A stretch of DNA of 14,473 nucleotides from an uncultured Clostridia bacterium (GTDB taxonomy: Bacteria; Bacillota; Clostridia; Christensenellales; Aristaeellaceae). How positions within the stretch are numbered: position 1 is the stretch's first letter; every line of letters starts with the position of its first letter. The position numbers were made by a program, and so were the translations under genes. Below are positions 13,903 through 14,473 of this stretch, piece after piece. Location: positions 1-14,473 of the forward strand of contig CALNAU010000163.1 in NCBI GenBank assembly GCA_937874275.1, given 5' to 3'. The notes beneath the pieces were generated by a model that was not told where the DNA came from, did no database searches, and was given only the letters and a program-made list of their open reading frames with translations.

Positions 13903-14473
13903 AGATACTCCTCCTGTATGGCCCGCGCCACCGCGCGCGGGCTGTGATTGTCGTAAGCCCGCTCGCTCCACGCCTGATAGAGCGGCTGGCGCTCGCGCCA
14001 CAGCGCCTGGATTCCTCGCCCGCGGGTGACCGGCCGGTCCGCCTGGGACAGCTGCGCCAAATCCCGCTGTATCCACAGGATGCGGCTGTTTTGCCGCAAA
14101 AGGGGCAAATTCTCCGGCCGGGTGACGATGCCGCCGCCCGTGGCAATGATGACGCCCGACTGCGCCGCCGCGCGGGCCAGCACCGTGGTCTCCACCGCAC
14201 GGAAGGCTTCCTCGCCATGCCGCTCAAAGTAATCCGGAATGGGCATGCCCACCTGCTGTACAATCATCTCGTCAATATCCTTAAGATGCCGCCCCGTCAA
14301 TTCGCTCAGGGCACGGCCCACCGCGGATTTTCCGCAGCCGGGCATGCCGATGAGGGCAATGTTCTGCGTATGCCGCTGCAGGCGATTCGTGATGTCCACG
14401 CTGCGGTCCTCCCCCTCGGGCGACAGGCCCCACAGCTGCGCCGCGCGCTCGGCCTGGGCGGCCAGCATCAGCA
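13899..14473 (-). CDS. aroK: Shikimate kinase domain, probably the C-terminal half of an AroE-AroK fusion (partial, N-terminus outside window)
   Basis: The frame is open through the right edge. Counting from the Met at 14468 (189 residues), the kinase domain starts near 36. It has Walker A GMPGCGKS (41-48), DIDEMI with shikimate-binding Asp66, GEEAFRAVE (85-93) with Arg90, GGG (111-113), and the lid/adenine elements RPVTRGR (145-151) and RERQPLY (158-164). It phosphorylates shikimate with ATP. The first about 15 residues, MLAAQAERAAQLW, match the C-terminal helix of shikimate dehydrogenase (MLvxQAxxAfxLW pattern). The linker PEGEDRSVDITNRLQRHTQ joins the two, and the codon before the Met is also sense. 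The likely whole is a bifunctional dehydrogenase-kinase; proof lies beyond the edge. If not fused, the kinase could start at an internal codon, but no clear ribosome binding site was seen. Confidence 0.88.
   Translation of the reverse strand, partial: LMLAAQAERAAQLWGLSPEGEDRSVDITNRLQRHTQNIALIGMPGCGKSAVGRALSELTGRHLKDIDEMIVQQVGMPIPDYFERHGEEAFRAVETTVLARAAAQSGVIIATGGGIVTRPENLPLLRQNSRILWIQRDLAQLSQADRPVTRGRGIQALWRERQPLYQAWSERAYDNHSPRAVARAIQEEYL

Noticed and set aside
14065..14080. DnaA box from TATCCACA inside the shikimate kinase gene
   Set aside because: A single copy within a coding region with no AT-rich unwinding element or cluster; expected by chance.

Overview
The window looks like chromosomal DNA from a GC-rich Bacillota (Clostridia-like) bacterium. 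Supporting signs are a parA (soj)-parB pair of the chromosomal type, strong AGGAGG-type ribosome binding sites before nearly every gene, overlapping or tightly spaced operons, and ordinary housekeeping genes (aroQ, aroK, ridA). The genus cannot be fixed from sequence alone. No transposase, integrase, CRISPR array, tRNA or rRNA was seen.

Left block (1-7253, all minus strand, read from 7253 downwards): one long peptide-uptake operon in the classic order dppA-dppB-dppC-dppD-dppF. It is followed by a cytoplasmic transglutaminase-like protein and the first 128 residues of a PLP enzyme of the D-cysteine desulfhydrase / ACC deaminase family, which runs off the left edge. A GC-rich hairpin between the binding protein and the first permease probably lets the binding protein be made in excess. 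The simplest reading is import of a peptide or peptide-like substrate followed by its breakdown in the cytoplasm.

Middle block (7254-8741): about 1.5 kb without a protein gene and visibly poorer in GC than its surroundings. Its main content is, in my reading, a stand-alone non-coding RNA of about 640 nt on the minus strand. It has a perfect-consensus sigma-A promoter (TTGACA, 18 bp, TATAAT at 8473-8444), a long stretch rich in complementary segments, and a sharp Rho-independent terminator at 7822-7795. I could not match it to RNase P, tmRNA, 6S, SRP or a group I/II intron. Its size and ornate folding recall the large bacterial RNA classes (OLE, ROOL, GOLLD), but I cannot assign it. This is the most interesting object in the window. 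The rest of the block holds candidate promoters and operators for the peptide operon and about 370 bp in which I recognise nothing.

Right-centre block (8742-11822, plus strand): a four-gene operon with an unrecognised 160-aa protein, ParA, ParB and an EamA/DMT-family exporter whose start overlaps the parB stop (ATGA). It ends at a clean terminator. The parAB pair suggests possible nearness to the replication origin, but no parS site was found.

Right block (11861-14473, minus strand): ridA with its own promoter, a secreted protein of unknown function with its own strong terminator, and then aroQ (3-dehydroquinate dehydratase) preceded with a 4-nt overlap by a shikimate kinase. The kinase's N-terminal extension looks like the tail of a shikimate dehydrogenase, so the gene cut by the right edge is probably an AroE-AroK fusion. 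Together these would cover three consecutive steps of the shikimate pathway.
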